Made by a program: the position numbers and the translations under genes. DNA of 64,000 nt, taken from assembly GCA_017445405.1 (NCBI GenBank), contig JAFSUD010000076.1, positions 1 through 64,000 on the forward strand. Direction: 5' to 3'. Below, one piece after another: positions 16,918 through 24,989 of the stretch; within the stretch, counting starts at the first letter, position 1; each line of letters starts with the position of its first letter. Under the pieces are notes generated by a model, which searched no databases, had not been told where the DNA came from, and saw only the letters and a program-made list of their open reading frames with translations. This stretch comes from Synergistaceae bacterium (GTDB taxonomy: Bacteria; Synergistota; Synergistia; Synergistales; Aminobacteriaceae).

Positions 16918-17407
16918 GAGAAAGTTTATAGGCCGGAAGTTCGGGGCGATTCACCGTTCGCGTGAGCTTGCCGTGCAGTTCCTGTACTCTCAGGACGTGT
17001 GCCCGAGCCGGGATGTCAGCGATTCGCTCGAGCTGTTCCTGACTCTCGACGACGTGGCTCAGGACGACAAGCCTGAAGTGAAGGCGAGATGCCGGGAGCT
17101 TGTGCGTCAGGTGCGGGAGAGGATGGACGAGATAGACGCTGTGCTGCTGAGAGTAGTTACAGGGTGGAGGCCGGAGCGCATGGTGAGCGTTGACAGGACG
17201 ATTCTGAGGCTTATGGTGCTCGAGGGATTCCTGATGAAGAGTCTGCCTGTGAAGTCGGCGATAAGCGAGGCTCGGACTCTTGCGGGAGACTTCGGGACGG
17301 ATAACTCTGCACGTTTCGTGAACGGAGTGATGCACAAGGCAGCGAGGTACTTCGGGAGTGAAAGTGAGAGCGTGGAGGAAGGAGAAGGCGTGAATGGCGG
17401 AAGTTGA
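16907..17407 (+). CDS. nusB: Transcription antitermination factor NusB
   Basis: 166 residues. ATG at 16907 with GGGAGGG upstream is chosen over an earlier in-frame codon. The all-helical NusB fold is visible: RSRELAVQFLYSQDV at the N-terminus, then VSVDRTILRLMVLEGFL, LPVKSAISEARTLAGDFGTDNSARFVNGVMHKAA. NusB with NusE (S10) binds boxA RNA in rRNA antitermination. The 3' end overlaps the start of a glycosyltransferase gene by 14 bases, an unusual partner. Confidence 0.93.
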   Translation: MADKRKFIGRKFGAIHRSRELAVQFLYSQDVCPSRDVSDSLELFLTLDDVAQDDKPEVKARCRELVRQVRERMDEIDAVLLRVVTGWRPERMVSVDRTILRLMVLEGFLMKSLPVKSAISEARTLAGDFGTDNSARFVNGVMHKAARYFGSESESVEEGEGVNGGS

Positions 17408-18359
17408 TATATTGCTGGCTGCTTATAACGGGGAAAAATATATCGCAGAACAGATAGCTTCTCTTCTTGCACAGACATTCCAAGATTTCAGAATCATTAT
17501 CCGAGATGACGGCTCAACTGACAATACACCCGCAATAATTGAGGAGTACGCAGCCAAATATCCGGACAAGATAAAGGTTGTTCATGATAATGCTGTATGC
17601 AGAAACGCAACAAGCAACTTTTTCCAGCTCCTGAAGTATGCAGAGGCCGATTACGTAATGTTCTGTGATCAAGATGATGTATGGCTACCCTACAAGGTAC
17701 AGATTTCTATTGATTACATGAAGAAGACAGAACAAGACGCGCCAAGAAAGCCCGTAATGGTATTTACCGGCCTTGAAGTTACAGGCAGCAGGCTTGAGCG
17801 TACGGATAAATTTATGGCTTTGGGGGTCAGTAAGAGGTGTTATGAGTTCGAATCTCTGCTAATGGGCAATTGTGCCTCAGGATGCACCGAGATGATGAAC
17901 AGGCCGTTATGGAGCAGGTTAGGCAGCTACGATGATTGCATAGACCTTCACGACCACTGGGCAGCATTATACGCGAGCGTGTCAGGAGTAATCCGTCATA
18001 TTCCTATGGCATTAATACTATATCGTCAGCATGGCAGCAATGTTATAGGCGCAAAGACTGAAGGAATGGCTCTGAGAATAGCTAAGTTCGTGCGTGATGT
18101 TACTCTAAGGACAATAACTAAGTGGAAATCTTCGCGCGAGACATTTAAGCGTCTATACAAGAAGTTCATGCTTCTGCGTGAAAGGATGCCAGAAGACACT
18201 GCACCGGACAGGCTAAAAGCACTTGATGACTGTATAGTGATGTTCAGCCCTAACAGTTCTGCGGGAGCTAAGTTTGCTGCAATGCGAAGGCTGAGATTCA
18301 TGCAGCATCATGGACTGTTCGAGTACTTGAAAATGGTTGTGAGGCTGATAATGCTATGA
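17394..18359 (+). CDS. GT2-family glycosyltransferase (rhamnosyltransferase-like)
   Basis: 321 residues. GT-A fold: VDILLAAYNGEKYIAEQI at the N-terminus, IIRDDGSTDNTPAII (nucleotide-binding Asp pair), the DQDD motif (VMFCDQDDVW, residues ~90-99) that binds the metal and sugar nucleotide, and the acceptor region ending YRQHGSNVIGA. Most like rhamnosyl- or similar O-antigen transferases. Its ATG overlaps nusB by 14 bases. The C-terminal ~100 residues form a helical tail. A close paralogue follows immediately; comparing the two shows where the second is broken. Confidence 0.85.
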   Translation: MAEVDILLAAYNGEKYIAEQIASLLAQTFQDFRIIIRDDGSTDNTPAIIEEYAAKYPDKIKVVHDNAVCRNATSNFFQLLKYAEADYVMFCDQDDVWLPYKVQISIDYMKKTEQDAPRKPVMVFTGLEVTGSRLERTDKFMALGVSKRCYEFESLLMGNCASGCTEMMNRPLWSRLGSYDDCIDLHDHWAALYASVSGVIRHIPMALILYRQHGSNVIGAKTEGMALRIAKFVRDVTLRTITKWKSSRETFKRLYKKFMLLRERMPEDTAPDRLKALDDCIVMFSPNSSAGAKFAAMRRLRFMQHHGLFEYLKMVVRLIML

Positions 18360-18383
18360 CATATTTTAAGAGGAGGCGGCGAT

Positions 18384-19067
18384 TTGGCAGAAGTAGATAT
18401 ATTGCTCGCGGCATATAACGGAGAGAAATTTATTGCAGAACAGATAGAGTCGATTCTTGCGCAAACGTATCAAGATTTCCGGCTGATTATCCGCGACGAC
18501 GACTCTACAGATAATACCCCGGCAATAATAGAGGAATACGCAGCCAGATATCCGGACAAGATTCAAGTAGTTCATGATGATGCTGTATGCAGAAGTGCAG
18601 CAGCTAACTTCTTCCAGCTCCTAACATATGCCAGTGCCGATTACGTCATGTTCAGCGATCAAGACGATTACTGGCTGCCGTATAAGGTGCAGGCTCTTTT
18701 GTGGCACATGAAGGAAGCAGAACGAGCTAATCCAAGAAAACCCGTGATGGTGTTCACAGGATTTGAAGTTGTGGATAAGGAACTTCACAGCATGAAGATA
18801 TACGGGAGCGTTGATGTGCCTGAATATCTTTACAGCTTTACAACAATGCTAATGATGAATAACTGCGTGGCGGGGTGTACAGAAATGATAAACCGTGTGC
18901 TTTATAAGAACATAGGCGGCTATGACGAGAGATGCGGTTATCATGACGCGTTTACGGCTCTATATGCGAGTGCTGTCGGAGTGATAGTGTATCTGACAAT
19001 GCAATCAATAAAGTATAGACAGCATGATAATAATGATATAGGTTACACTGGGGGGGGGGGGCAATAA
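18384..19067 (+). CDS. GT2-family glycosyltransferase, frame cut by a G12 tract
   Basis: TTG start with AGGAGG upstream. The 227 residues keep the whole catalytic part: DILLAAYNGEKFIAEQI, IIRDDDSTDNTPAII, SDQDDYW and the RQHDNNDIG acceptor motif, about 60 percent identical to the preceding gene. Directly after this motif comes a run of twelve G and a stop two codons later. In the frame reached by loss of one G the reading continues for 25 codons (Asn-Asn-Thr-Leu..., basic) to a TAA at 19138-19140; past that TAA the same frame stays open to 19321 and still resembles the helical tail of the paralogue. The gene is therefore either phase-variable, decaying, or both. Confidence 0.75.
   Translation: MAEVDILLAAYNGEKFIAEQIESILAQTYQDFRLIIRDDDSTDNTPAIIEEYAARYPDKIQVVHDDAVCRSAAANFFQLLTYASADYVMFSDQDDYWLPYKVQALLWHMKEAERANPRKPVMVFTGFEVVDKELHSMKIYGSVDVPEYLYSFTTMLMMNNCVAGCTEMINRVLYKNIGGYDERCGYHDAFTALYASAVGVIVYLTMQSIKYRQHDNNDIGYTGGGGQ
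19050..19061 (+). repeat. Poly-G tract (G12) ending the second GT2 frame
   Basis: Twelve G bases directly after the codon for Thr in the RQHDNNDIGYT segment. Eleven or fourteen G would join the catalytic part to the tail-like frame downstream. Confidence 0.9.
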
Positions 19068-19323
19068 TACTCTCATAAAGCGCGCAAAAAGTTACGTTAA
19101 AAGATGGAAACGATTCCCACATCTTCTGCGCAGAGCATAACTTTTCAGAGAGAGATTCTCAGCTCTATTAACGCCCGATAAACTTCACATTCTCGACAGC
19201 TTCATAGCCCTTCTTAGCACAAACAGGCTGTCCAGATTCTTCACCCTAATCACCGGCAGATTCCCAGTCCCCGGCAATTTACTGTTCAAGTTAAAGTTTA
19301 TAACTAAGGCTATGTTGTGCTGA
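19063..19323 (+). pseudogene. Out-of-frame C-terminal tail of the second GT2 gene
   Basis: No separate gene lies between 19068 and 19383. Reading from 19063 gives Asn-Asn-Thr-Leu-Ile-Lys-Arg-Ala-Lys, 25 codons to a TAA at 19138, then a further 60 open codons (Leu-Phe-Arg-Glu-Arg-Phe, later Lys-Leu-His-Ile-Leu-Asp) to TGA at 19321. Spacing and character match the tail of the upstream paralogue (LRERMPEDTAPDRLKALDD), so this is the detached 3' part of the gene, carrying one extra stop. Confidence 0.6.
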
Positions 19324-19332
19324 CACAATAAA

Positions 19333-19360
19333 TCCCCCTGCCATAACTTCAACAGGGGGA
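19333..19360. terminator. Terminator of the gat operon (and possibly the GT2 genes)
   Basis: An 8-bp perfect stem TCCCCCTG/CAGGGGGA with a 12-base loop. On the minus strand it lies 23 bases beyond the gatB stop and is followed by TTTATTGTG, the same tail seen after other hairpins in this window; on the plus strand a weaker T-run follows. Confidence 0.65.
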
Positions 19361-19383
19361 CACGTTTTCTCTGTTACTTCACA

Positions 19384-20844
19384 CTACTTCACGGCTTCAG
19401 CTATCGCTTCTGCTACTTCCTGTGGCTTGGCCTGCCCCTTCGTCTCCTTCATCACTAAACCCTGCAGAAACTTTAACTTCTTGCCCTTCTTGTCTCTGCC
19501 GGAGCGAATCTCCTCCAGCACGTCAGGGTTCGCCGCAATCACCGACGTGATTATGTCGTTCAGCGCGTTTCCGGCAACTCCGCCCTCAGTTATGCCAAGT
19601 GCCTTCACTGCGTCGTCAATACTTGCGTCGTTCGCGACCATATAGTCAAAGACTTCTTTACCCTGCGTCGTCGAGAGCTTGCCCTCATCAACCCGCACAA
19701 CAAGTCCCGCAAGCACTTCCGGCTTCATCGCGAAGTCCGCAATCTTCTGGCCTCTCTCGTTCATCACACGCAGCACTTCAGTACGTACCCAGTGTGCAGC
19801 CCTCACAGGATTCGCTCCCGCCTTCACGCACGCCTCGAAGTAATCCGCAAGTGCCTTATCGTCAGTCAGCACCTCCGCAACCTCTCGGGGCAGCCCCCAG
19901 TCGTTCACGTACCTGTTCGCCCTCACGTCGGGCATCTCCGGCATCATGGCTGTAACTTTGTCTATCCACTCCTGATTCACCATCAGCGGAGGCAGATCCG
20001 GCTCAACAATGAACTTCCTGTAGAACTCCTTCACTCGGGACGGCGAGGTTATCCCTTTCGCGTCGTTCCAGTGCCTCGTCTCCTGCAGGATCTCCCCTCC
20101 GGAAAGCAATATCTTCTTCTGACGCTTTATCTCGAACTCAATAGCCCTCTCCAGTGCACGGAATGAGTTCATGTTCTTCACCTCAACCTTGCGACCCCAG
20201 CGTCCGTCACTGCACTTCAGCGACACGTTCGCGTCAAACCTCATCATGCCTTTATCGAGGTCGGCATCGCTCGCTCCGGCGTAACGCACTCGCCTCTGAA
20301 GGTTCATCGCGTACTCTACGGCCTCTGCTGAAGACGAGATGTCGGGTTCGGACACGATCTCCCCGAGCGGCATTCCTGCCCTGTTGTAGTCAACGTAGGA
20401 GGTCGACGCTCCCTCGAGCCTGCCGTCCGATGCGCTGTGATGCATTGCTGCTGCGTCCTCCTCAAGGTGCAGGTGGTTCACGCGAATCTTCTTCAGATTC
20501 CCTTCTGCGTCGTGCACCTCGATGTAGCCGTTCGCAACGACGGGCAAATCGCACTGGCTTATCTGGTAGCCCTTCGGCAGGTCGGGGTAAAAGTATGACT
20601 TCCTGAAGAATAATGATTTTGGCTGTACCGTGCAGTTGAGCGCGAGGCCTGCGAGCATACCCTTCTCAACGACGGTGTGGTTGAGGCGCGGAAGGCTTCC
20701 GGGGAGTCCCATGCACACAGGGCAGATGTTCGTGTTAGGCTCGGACTCGGGGTTAGTTGAGCACGAGCAGAATATCTTCGTGTCAGTCTTCAGGCGTATG
20801 TGTATCTCTATGCCTATTACGGGTGTGAATGTCAGTTCGGCCAT
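19384..20844 (-). CDS. gatB: Asp/Glu-tRNA amidotransferase subunit B
   Basis: 486 residues. An upstream in-frame extension exists inside gatA, but ATG at 20844 lies one base after the gatA stop with GGAGGG in gatA's last codons. The signature TPVIGIEIHIRLKTDTKIFCSC opens the protein; LPRLNHTVVEKGMLAGLALN, GYQISQCDLP and the catalytic cradle HLHLEEDAAAMHH follow; the C-terminal GatB/YqeY tail domain is present (VVRVDEGKLSTTQGKEVF). Converts Glu-tRNA(Gln) and/or Asp-tRNA(Asn) to the amide form with GatA and GatC. Confidence 0.95.
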   Translation of the reverse strand: MAELTFTPVIGIEIHIRLKTDTKIFCSCSTNPESEPNTNICPVCMGLPGSLPRLNHTVVEKGMLAGLALNCTVQPKSLFFRKSYFYPDLPKGYQISQCDLPVVANGYIEVHDAEGNLKKIRVNHLHLEEDAAAMHHSASDGRLEGASTSYVDYNRAGMPLGEIVSEPDISSSAEAVEYAMNLQRRVRYAGASDADLDKGMMRFDANVSLKCSDGRWGRKVEVKNMNSFRALERAIEFEIKRQKKILLSGGEILQETRHWNDAKGITSPSRVKEFYRKFIVEPDLPPLMVNQEWIDKVTAMMPEMPDVRANRYVNDWGLPREVAEVLTDDKALADYFEACVKAGANPVRAAHWVRTEVLRVMNERGQKIADFAMKPEVLAGLVVRVDEGKLSTTQGKEVFDYMVANDASIDDAVKALGITEGGVAGNALNDIITSVIAANPDVLEEIRSGRDKKGKKLKFLQGLVMKETKGQAKPQEVAEAIAEAVK

Positions 20845-20845
20845 G

Positions 20846-22348
20846 TTAATCAATCCCTCCGTTCGCGATTTTCGGTGTACCCAAGTTACGCTCAAGAATG
20901 ACTCCGGCGTTCAGAAGCTCGGGGTCGCTCCATCTCGGGCCGATAAGCTGAAGGCCTACAGGAAGTCCCCTCTGTGCTGAAGGATTACCCCCCTGTTCCC
21001 CCCCTAAGTTAGGGGGGGTTAGGGAGGGTTGCCCTAACGCATACCCCGTGAAGAATGACAGTCCCGGAAGTCCGGCCAGGTTCACCGGCAGAGTGTATAG
21101 GTCGGTCTCGTAGCCCTTCATCGCGTCGTCGTCCTCCTCGCCTATCTTGTGGGGCAATGACGGCGTAACAGGCTGCAGGATGAAGTCAGTCTCTCCGAAC
21201 GCACGCGCGAACTCCTGAGCTATGAGCGTCCGCACCTTCGTCGCAGCAACATAGTACTCGTCGCAGCGTGAAGGCTCAGTCAGGCATGTACCCGCAATGA
21301 TCCTCGACTTCACTTCGCTCCCGAAGCCGTAAGACCTGACCTCCTCGAACATCTCCTTAACGCCCGCAGCATCGGTTACCGTGTAGCCGAGCCGGACTCC
21401 GTCGTAACGCTCAAGGTTGGTGTGTGCCTCGCTCATTGCCAGAGCGTAGTAGCACGCCACAGCATACTTCGCAACAACAGGCAGCGATACCTCAGTGATG
21501 ATTGCTCCCTCGTCCTCGAGAACCTTGCGGGTCTTCTTCATTGCCTCAGCTATCGGAGCATCAAGCGTGAAGCTCTGGAACTCCTTCACGAGCGCGACAC
21601 GTTTACCCTTGAGGCTAACGTCCTCCCTGTGAGTGAAGTCGGGGTTCTTCTCGCGGAAGCAGCTCGAGTCCATCGGGTCATACTGGGCGAGCACGCTCAT
21701 CACGAGCTGGAGGTCTCTCACCGTGCGGGCGAACGGGCCTATCTGGTCAAGCGATGAGCCGTAGGAGATGAGGCCGTACCTGCTCACCATGCCGTAGGTG
21801 GGCTTGAGGCCGTAGACTCCGCAGAAGCTCGCGGGCTGACGGATTGAGCCGCCTGTGTCGCTCCCGAGAGAGAAGGGAACGTAGCCTGCACTGACCGCTG
21901 CAGCACTTCCGCCTGATGAGCCGCCGGGGACACGCGAAATGTCGTTAGGGTTGTGCGTCGGGCCGAATGCAGAGTTACCGCAGGTGTTGCCCATCGCGAA
22001 CTCGTCCATGTTGACCTTGCCCATGAGGATCGCTCCGGACTCGCGGAGGTACTTCCAGGCTGTCGCGTCGTAGGGAGGTCTCCAGCCGCCGAGAATTTTG
22101 CTCGCGGCTGTTGTGCGTATGCCGGTAGTGCAGAGGTTATCCTTGAGGACTGTGGGGATTCCGGCAAGAAGGCCTTCGGGGTTCTCGCAGGGCTGCGGTG
22201 TCGAGTCGGTGCGTGTAATGAAGGCGCGGACGTTTGGCTCTAATGCGTCTATTCTGGCCTTGCATGAAGCGAAAAGCTCAGAGGCAGAAAATTTTTTGTC
22301 CTTCAGGCCTGATATTGCGTCGTGTAAATTAAGCTCGTATAGTTCCAT
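20846..22348 (-). CDS. gatA: Asp/Glu-tRNA amidotransferase subunit A, with in-frame palindromic insertion
   Basis: 500 residues, amidase-signature family. The catalytic Ser-cisSer-Lys set is visible: Lys in TVLKDNLCT, and the Gly/Ser-rich core RVPGGSSGGSAAAVSAG with SLGSDTGGSIRQPA. GatA makes ammonia from glutamine for GatB. Near the C-terminus, between GYALG and GLPVGLQLIGP, the protein carries an extra run (SLTPPNLGGEQGGNPSAQ) absent from the usual family sequence; it is encoded by a GC-rich palindrome. As the insertion is in frame and just before a conserved strand, the enzyme is probably functional. Confidence 0.95.
   Translation of the reverse strand: MELYELNLHDAISGLKDKKFSASELFASCKARIDALEPNVRAFITRTDSTPQPCENPEGLLAGIPTVLKDNLCTTGIRTTAASKILGGWRPPYDATAWKYLRESGAILMGKVNMDEFAMGNTCGNSAFGPTHNPNDISRVPGGSSGGSAAAVSAGYVPFSLGSDTGGSIRQPASFCGVYGLKPTYGMVSRYGLISYGSSLDQIGPFARTVRDLQLVMSVLAQYDPMDSSCFREKNPDFTHREDVSLKGKRVALVKEFQSFTLDAPIAEAMKKTRKVLEDEGAIITEVSLPVVAKYAVACYYALAMSEAHTNLERYDGVRLGYTVTDAAGVKEMFEEVRSYGFGSEVKSRIIAGTCLTEPSRCDEYYVAATKVRTLIAQEFARAFGETDFILQPVTPSLPHKIGEEDDDAMKGYETDLYTLPVNLAGLPGLSFFTGYALGQPSLTPPNLGGEQGGNPSAQRGLPVGLQLIGPRWSDPELLNAGVILERNLGTPKIANGGID
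20986..21030. repeat. Palindromic GC-rich element inserted in gatA
   Basis: The core CCCCCCCTAAGTTAGGGGGGG-like palindrome (two 10-base arms around a central base, 20998-21018) is flanked by further C6 and G-rich runs (ACCCCCCTGTT, TTAGGGAGGG). It encodes the foreign-looking Pro-Pro-Asn-Leu-Gly-Gly stretch of GatA. It looks like a dispersed repetitive palindromic element that tolerates insertion into coding sequence. Confidence 0.7.
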
Positions 22349-22353
22349 GATGA

Positions 22354-22644
22354 TTACTCCTCAATTATTCGCGGCACTTTGACATATGCTCCGTCTACGT
22401 GTCGGCTCTCGTCAAGTATGCCCTGCGTGTTCGTGAAGGCTATCACTGTGTCCTCACGCAATGGACACTCGAGAGCCTCTGCAAAGCTGAAGGGTTCAAC
22501 GTTCGTGAGGTCGAGCTCCTTGAAGCTGTCGAGCATGTCAAGAAAGTTATTGATGTAACGGGTAGCGTTATCGAGTTCCTGCTCAGTGAGGACTAAGCGG
22601 GACTCTAAAGCTATCTCGTTGACTTCATGAGCATCAAGTTTCAA
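22354..22644 (-). CDS. gatC: Asp/Glu-tRNA amidotransferase subunit C
   Basis: 96 residues, TTG start with AAAGGAGAG upstream. The GatC pattern is clear: VNEIALESRLVLTEQELDN, then INNFLDMLDSFKELDLTNVEPFSF, and a C-terminal VDGAYVKVPRIIEE. It stabilises the GatA-GatB complex. Order gatC-gatA-gatB on the minus strand, five bases between gatC and gatA. Confidence 0.95.
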   Translation of the reverse strand: MKLDAHEVNEIALESRLVLTEQELDNATRYINNFLDMLDSFKELDLTNVEPFSFAEALECPLREDTVIAFTNTQGILDESRHVDGAYVKVPRIIEE

Positions 22645-22698
22645 GATAGATTAACTCTCCTTTGTGTCAATGGGGATAAATTTTTCGTGAGTATTATA

Positions 22699-23541
22699 TC
22701 AGCGTAACAGAGTGTTTAAGATTCCTGCTTCCAAGTCCGCAATGTTATAGATAGTATCAAGTACGCTGAAAGTTTCATGAAGGGCGTGTTTTGAGGATAG
22801 CCAGCCTTTGCCGTCCGTTATCCATACAAATTTTAAGCCGTTAATGTTCTTTGCCTTTTCTGCAATGAGCCTGTAACTTCTGGCCGTCTCATTAAGTTTT
22901 GAGCCTCCTGATGTGTAAAAATTTGTCTCGAAAACGTAAATATTTGCGGATGTCCTGACAGCAAAGTCCCAGCGTTTATCGGGCAGAAATTCTGACGGCA
23001 GGGAAGCGTTCCAGATATGATTCAGCGCGGAAGTAGTGATCTCTCTGGCGTATTCTGCACCTGATTTCTTGATGTAGCTCTCTACTAGTCTTTCCATCTG
23101 ATGGCCGCCCCTGTTCTTGCGCCCGTTTGAATCTAAGCCTACTTCAACGCCTGTAACATAGTCATTCAAGCTGCAGATTATATGATTGGCCAGCATGTCG
23201 AATAAGCCTGTTTCCCGCATGAAGTAAGCATACTCTTCAGGCGTTTGCTGCATTCTGCCGAAATGATAGGTTACAGCTACGTTATCATCCTGACAGTACA
23301 TCTCATAACTTCTTACGGCCAACAGCAATGGTATAGCCTTCAGGCATTCAGGATATTTTGTTATGACACGCTTAAACTCTGCCTCTATATTATTGGCGTT
23401 CACAAGCAAGTTTAATATATTGATCTCATCCTTCAGAGATGCCGCATTTTGGTAAACTTTTGCGAAATCAGTATAGTAATCGAAGCCATTTATAGATTCC
23501 CTGAAGGTTTCAAGCCACTCATCAAAATTCCTCTTATTCAT
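22699..23541 (-). CDS. DpnII/MboI-type restriction endonuclease (predicted GATC-specific)
   Basis: 280 residues. Family hallmark: GVEVGLDSNGRKNRGGHQME, then the nuclease core RWDFAVRTSANIYVFETNFYTSGGSKLNETARSY, a PD-(D/E)xK variant in which Asp and Glu-x-Asn are the likely metal ligands. DpnII enzymes cut unmethylated GATC. The start overlaps the methyltransferase stop by four bases (ATGA), so expression follows the protective methylase. AT-richer than the flanking genes and off the core genome pattern, which fits acquisition by transfer. Confidence 0.85.
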   Translation of the reverse strand: MNKRNFDEWLETFRESINGFDYYTDFAKVYQNAASLKDEINILNLLVNANNIEAEFKRVITKYPECLKAIPLLLAVRSYEMYCQDDNVAVTYHFGRMQQTPEEYAYFMRETGLFDMLANHIICSLNDYVTGVEVGLDSNGRKNRGGHQMERLVESYIKKSGAEYAREITTSALNHIWNASLPSEFLPDKRWDFAVRTSANIYVFETNFYTSGGSKLNETARSYRLIAEKAKNINGLKFVWITDGKGWLSSKHALHETFSVLDTIYNIADLEAGILNTLLR

Positions 23542-24314
23542 GCATTCATCAGCCTTTCTATTGATAGATTTATGTACTCGGAATTATTATCAATCCCTAT
23601 GTATTTACGCCCTAATTTCTTGCAGGCCACGCCGGTTGTGGATGAACCGCAGAACGGATCAAGCACAACATCTCCTTCATGAGTTGATGCCAAAATCAGC
23701 CGTTCAAGAATATACAGAGGCTTTTGCGTTGGATGTCTGCCGTAAATTTTCTCGCTCTTGGGAGTCAATGTACCTGTCCATACATCTTTCATTTGTTTTC
23801 CGCCGTTAAGTTCCTTCATAAGCTGATAGTTGAAATAATGACGGGAATGCTTGTCATTTTTCTGTGCCCATAAGATAGTTTCCGTGCTGTGAGTGAAGCA
23901 TCTGCAGGCAAGATTAGGAGACGGATTAGTTTTTTGCCACGTGATATTGTTGATGATCTTGAAACCTTCCTGTTCCAGTGCCATACCAACAGAATATATA
24001 TTATGCAATGTCCCGCTGACCCATATTGTGCCGTCGGGCTTCAGGATTTTACGGCAAAGATTGAGCCACCTGCGGTTGAAGTTATGCTTATCTTCAAGCG
24101 TATTCAGCTTGTCCCAGTCGCCTTTGTTGACTGAGACTCTTTTTCCTCCGCTGCACGATATACCGTCATTAGACAAGAAATAAGGCGGGTCAGCAAATAT
24201 CATGTCAATACATTCTGTCTGCATCTGCCCAAGAGCCTGAAACGTATCGCATAAATACAATTCTGAACTCGCATCCTCAAAAAATGGGATTAAACAGTTA
24301 GCATCATTATTCAA
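23538..24314 (-). CDS. DNA adenine methyltransferase, beta class, DpnA-like (predicted GATC)
   Basis: 258 residues, TTG start. The order DPPYFLSNDG (motif IV) near residue 40 and DPFCGSSTTG (motif I, AdoMet site) near residue 222 marks a beta-class N6-adenine methylase; the segment GDWDKLNTLEDKHNFNRRWL and TWQKTNPSPNLACRCFTHSTETILWA are typical of DpnA (M2 of the DpnII system), which also methylates single-stranded DNA. The alpha-class M1 (DpnM) usually found beside it is absent here. Upstream spacing (95 bases to the nitroreductase operon) suggests an own promoter. Confidence 0.85.
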   Translation of the reverse strand: MNNDANCLIPFFEDASSELYLCDTFQALGQMQTECIDMIFADPPYFLSNDGISCSGGKRVSVNKGDWDKLNTLEDKHNFNRRWLNLCRKILKPDGTIWVSGTLHNIYSVGMALEQEGFKIINNITWQKTNPSPNLACRCFTHSTETILWAQKNDKHSRHYFNYQLMKELNGGKQMKDVWTGTLTPKSEKIYGRHPTQKPLYILERLILASTHEGDVVLDPFCGSSTTGVACKKLGRKYIGIDNNSEYINLSIERLMNA

Positions 24315-24408
24315 GTGATTGAATCTCCTTCGTGTGTGAATGCAGGTATTATAGCAGTGAAGATATTTGCAGGAATAAGCCGGGCAGTAAATCCCGGCAC
24401 GTGAATTG

Positions 24409-24987
24409 TCAGTCTATTATCTTGCTGCGTCCTTCGTGTAATGGCTTGGGTGATGGCTCTCTGCCGTCAAGGTAGCCCAGCAGCACAAAGCATCTCGCAA
24501 TATACCCTTCCGGAATCTCCCAGTCCCTCAGAAATTTTCTGCCGTCGGGATTGTCGAACGTCTCCTCACCACGCGCAACTATGCATGACGCAAGCCCGAG
24601 TGAATGAGCCTCGAGAATCATGTTCTCAGCACAGCAGAAAGCATCCGCAACACTGTACAGGAAATCTTCCGGCCCGAAGATTACGCACACGCTCGGCGCA
24701 CCATAGAACCCGCTCTTGATGTTAGGGTCGTCAATGATGCTCGGCTGCTCCTCAGACACATAGTTCCCCAGAAGTGCCGACCTGTCGAACTGCGCAATGT
24801 TCAGCTTCCCGAGCTGTTCCGTCAACTTTGCGTTATGCACTCCGACAATGATGCTTCCCTGCCTTCCTCCGGCGTTCGGTGCTCTGAGTCCTGCCTCTAT
24901 AACCTTATCCATATCCTCACGCGTAATCTGTCTCGCCTGATACTTCCTGATTGAGTGCCTCGTCCTGATGATGTCTAACAGCTCCAT
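24409..24987 (-). CDS. Nitroreductase-family FMN oxidoreductase in the CGG-repeat peptide operon
   Basis: 192 residues. ATG at 24987 has AGGAGGTG seven bases upstream; the longer frame runs into the upstream gene. The family start IIRTRHSIRKYQARQITREDMDKVIEAGLRAPNAGG gives the FMN-phosphate Arg-His-Ser-x-Arg, and AENMILEAHSLGLASC is the dimer and FMN loop of nitroreductases. It begins two bases after the stop of the radical SAM gene, strict translational coupling. In RiPP clusters such enzymes oxidise azolines to azoles or reduce dehydro residues; here a tailoring role on the Cys-Gly-Gly peptide is inferred only from position. Confidence 0.85.
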   Translation of the reverse strand: MELLDIIRTRHSIRKYQARQITREDMDKVIEAGLRAPNAGGRQGSIIVGVHNAKLTEQLGKLNIAQFDRSALLGNYVSEEQPSIIDDPNIKSGFYGAPSVCVIFGPEDFLYSVADAFCCAENMILEAHSLGLASCIVARGEETFDNPDGRKFLRDWEIPEGYIARCFVLLGYLDGREPSPKPLHEGRSKIID

Positions 24988-24989
24988 GT

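Noticed and set aside
16679-17335. Minus-strand frame of 218 codons across nusB
   Set aside because: It opposes a gene with clear NusB homology and has no recognisable domain or start signal.
19599-20606. Plus-strand frames opposite gatB
   Set aside because: Shadows of a highly conserved gene; composition is Arg/Ser-rich and without motifs.
23540-24183. Plus-strand frames opposite the methylase gene
   Set aside because: Complement shadows with no start signal and no domain; DPPY and FCGSSTTG on the minus strand settle the coding strand.
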